From the NCBI GenBank assembly GCA_031553675.1, contig JAVBLF010000004.1:1-6455 (forward strand): 6,455 bases of DNA, in the 5' to 3' direction. Source of the DNA: JAVBLF01 sp031553675 (GTDB lineage Bacteria; Bacillota; Clostridia; Christensenellales; CALWSW01). The stretch's first letter is position 1. Every line of letters begins with the position of its first letter. The notes below the pieces were generated by a model. The model did not search any database. It was not told the DNA's origin and worked only from the letters and a program-made list of their open reading frames with translations. A program made the translations under genes and the position numbers. This document shows, piece after piece, positions 6,012 to 6,455 of the stretch.

Positions 6012-6455
6012 ATGGACACTTTGACAATTGCAATCGCGAATCAAAAAGGCGGTGTCGGTAAAACCGCCAGCACGCTGAATATCGGCGTAGGCCTCGCTAA
6101 CGAAGGCAAAAGCGTCCTGCTTGTTGACGTGGACGCACAAGCAAACCTGACTATGAGCTTGGGCTTTGAGCCGGACGAGCTGCCGCTTACCATCTGTGAC
6201 CTACTTCAAGGCGCAATGAATCGGCAGCAGAATCTTACAGTCGAGGATTGCCTGCTTCATGCAGAAGGAGTCGACCTTATCCCCAGCGACATGAACCTGT
6301 CCGGAGTCGAAGCCCTCATGCAGACCATGAGCATGGGTCGAGAGCATCTTCTAAAGGGTATCCTGGAGCCTCTCAGAGCGCGATACGACTTCATCTTGAT
6401 TGATTGCCCCCCTTCCCTCTCAACCCTCACCATAAACGCTCTAGCGGCGGCTGAC
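6012..6455 (+). CDS. ParA-family partition ATPase (3' end outside window)
   Basis: The first 148 residues of a ParA/Soj-type ATPase are present, open to the edge. Such proteins bind DNA nonspecifically when ATP-bound and, with a ParB partner, distribute plasmids, chromosomes or integrated elements to daughter cells. The deviant Walker A motif KGGVGKT is at residues 12-18, with the signature Lys 12 and catalytic-loop Lys 17. The next residue is Ala rather than the common Thr. Walker A' is LLVDVDAQANLT (36-47) and Walker B is FILIDCPPSL (127-136). There is no N-terminal DNA-binding extension, as in chromosomal and small plasmid ParA proteins. The pattern EGVDLIPSDMNLSGVE (85-100), then MSMGREHLL and TINALAAAD, closely resembles ParA proteins of Tn1549-like conjugative elements as I remember them, which points to a mobile element. 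GGGAG lies six bases before ATG 6012. Confidence 0.93.
   Translation, partial: MDTLTIAIANQKGGVGKTASTLNIGVGLANEGKSVLLVDVDAQANLTMSLGFEPDELPLTICDLLQGAMNRQQNLTVEDCLLHAEGVDLIPSDMNLSGVEALMQTMSMGREHLLKGILEPLRARYDFILIDCPPSLSTLTINALAAAD

Larger units (their letters stand above)
5609..6455 (+). mobile_element. End region of a putative integrated element or rearrangement junction (continues beyond window)
   Basis: The left limit is placed where GerAA homology ends. Base composition changes across it: I count 39% G+C over 5881-6000 against 63% over 1021-1140. The block runs opposite to the broken operon and carries a small unknown gene followed by a parA-family gene resembling those of conjugative elements of Bacillota. 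No integrase, terminal inverted repeat or target duplication is visible, so the exact end and the element type are inferred. A deletion or an assembly join would look the same from this side. Confidence 0.5.

Overview
The window looks like the chromosome of a GC-rich, spore-forming member of the Bacillota, probably a clostridial lineage. The main reason is an operon for a GerA-type spore germinant receptor. The Bacillota-style TrmN6 methyltransferase and the strong Shine-Dalgarno sites (AGGAGG, AAGGAGGT) agree with this. The species cannot be named from the sequence.

Layout. (1) Positions 1-927, minus strand: the first 309 residues of a protein of unknown function, with a small N-terminal domain, a proline-rich linker and tandem repeats of about 29-39 residues that run off the left edge. 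(2) Positions 928-1017: a divergent intergenic region with an extended -10 element that sits almost directly on the next start codon. (3) Positions 1018-1794, plus: a TrmN6/YfiC-type tRNA adenine-N6 methyltransferase. (4) Positions 1848-2435, plus: a small secreted lipoprotein. (5) Positions 2436-2473: a perfect 17-bp hairpin with A and T tracts, a terminator shared by two convergent transcription units. (6) Positions 5608 down to 2485, minus: a germinant receptor operon in the order A (fragment), C, D, B. (7) From about 5609 to the right edge, plus: a more AT-rich block with a small unknown gene and the start of a parA-family gene resembling those of integrative and conjugative elements (ICEs) of Bacillota.

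How the parts relate. A GerA-type receptor is built from an A membrane subunit, a B transporter-like subunit and a C lipoprotein, sometimes with a tiny two-helix D protein. Here C, D and B are intact, but A keeps only its last 160 or so residues. Recognisable GerA homology stops within a few bases of the Shine-Dalgarno site of the first gene of the parA block. The simplest reading is that an integrated element, or a rearrangement at its end, cut the A gene and removed the operon's promoter. The undamaged C, D and B frames suggest that this was recent.

No rRNA, tRNA, CRISPR array, recognisable insertion sequence or riboswitch was seen. No stretch longer than 300 bases lacks a gene.
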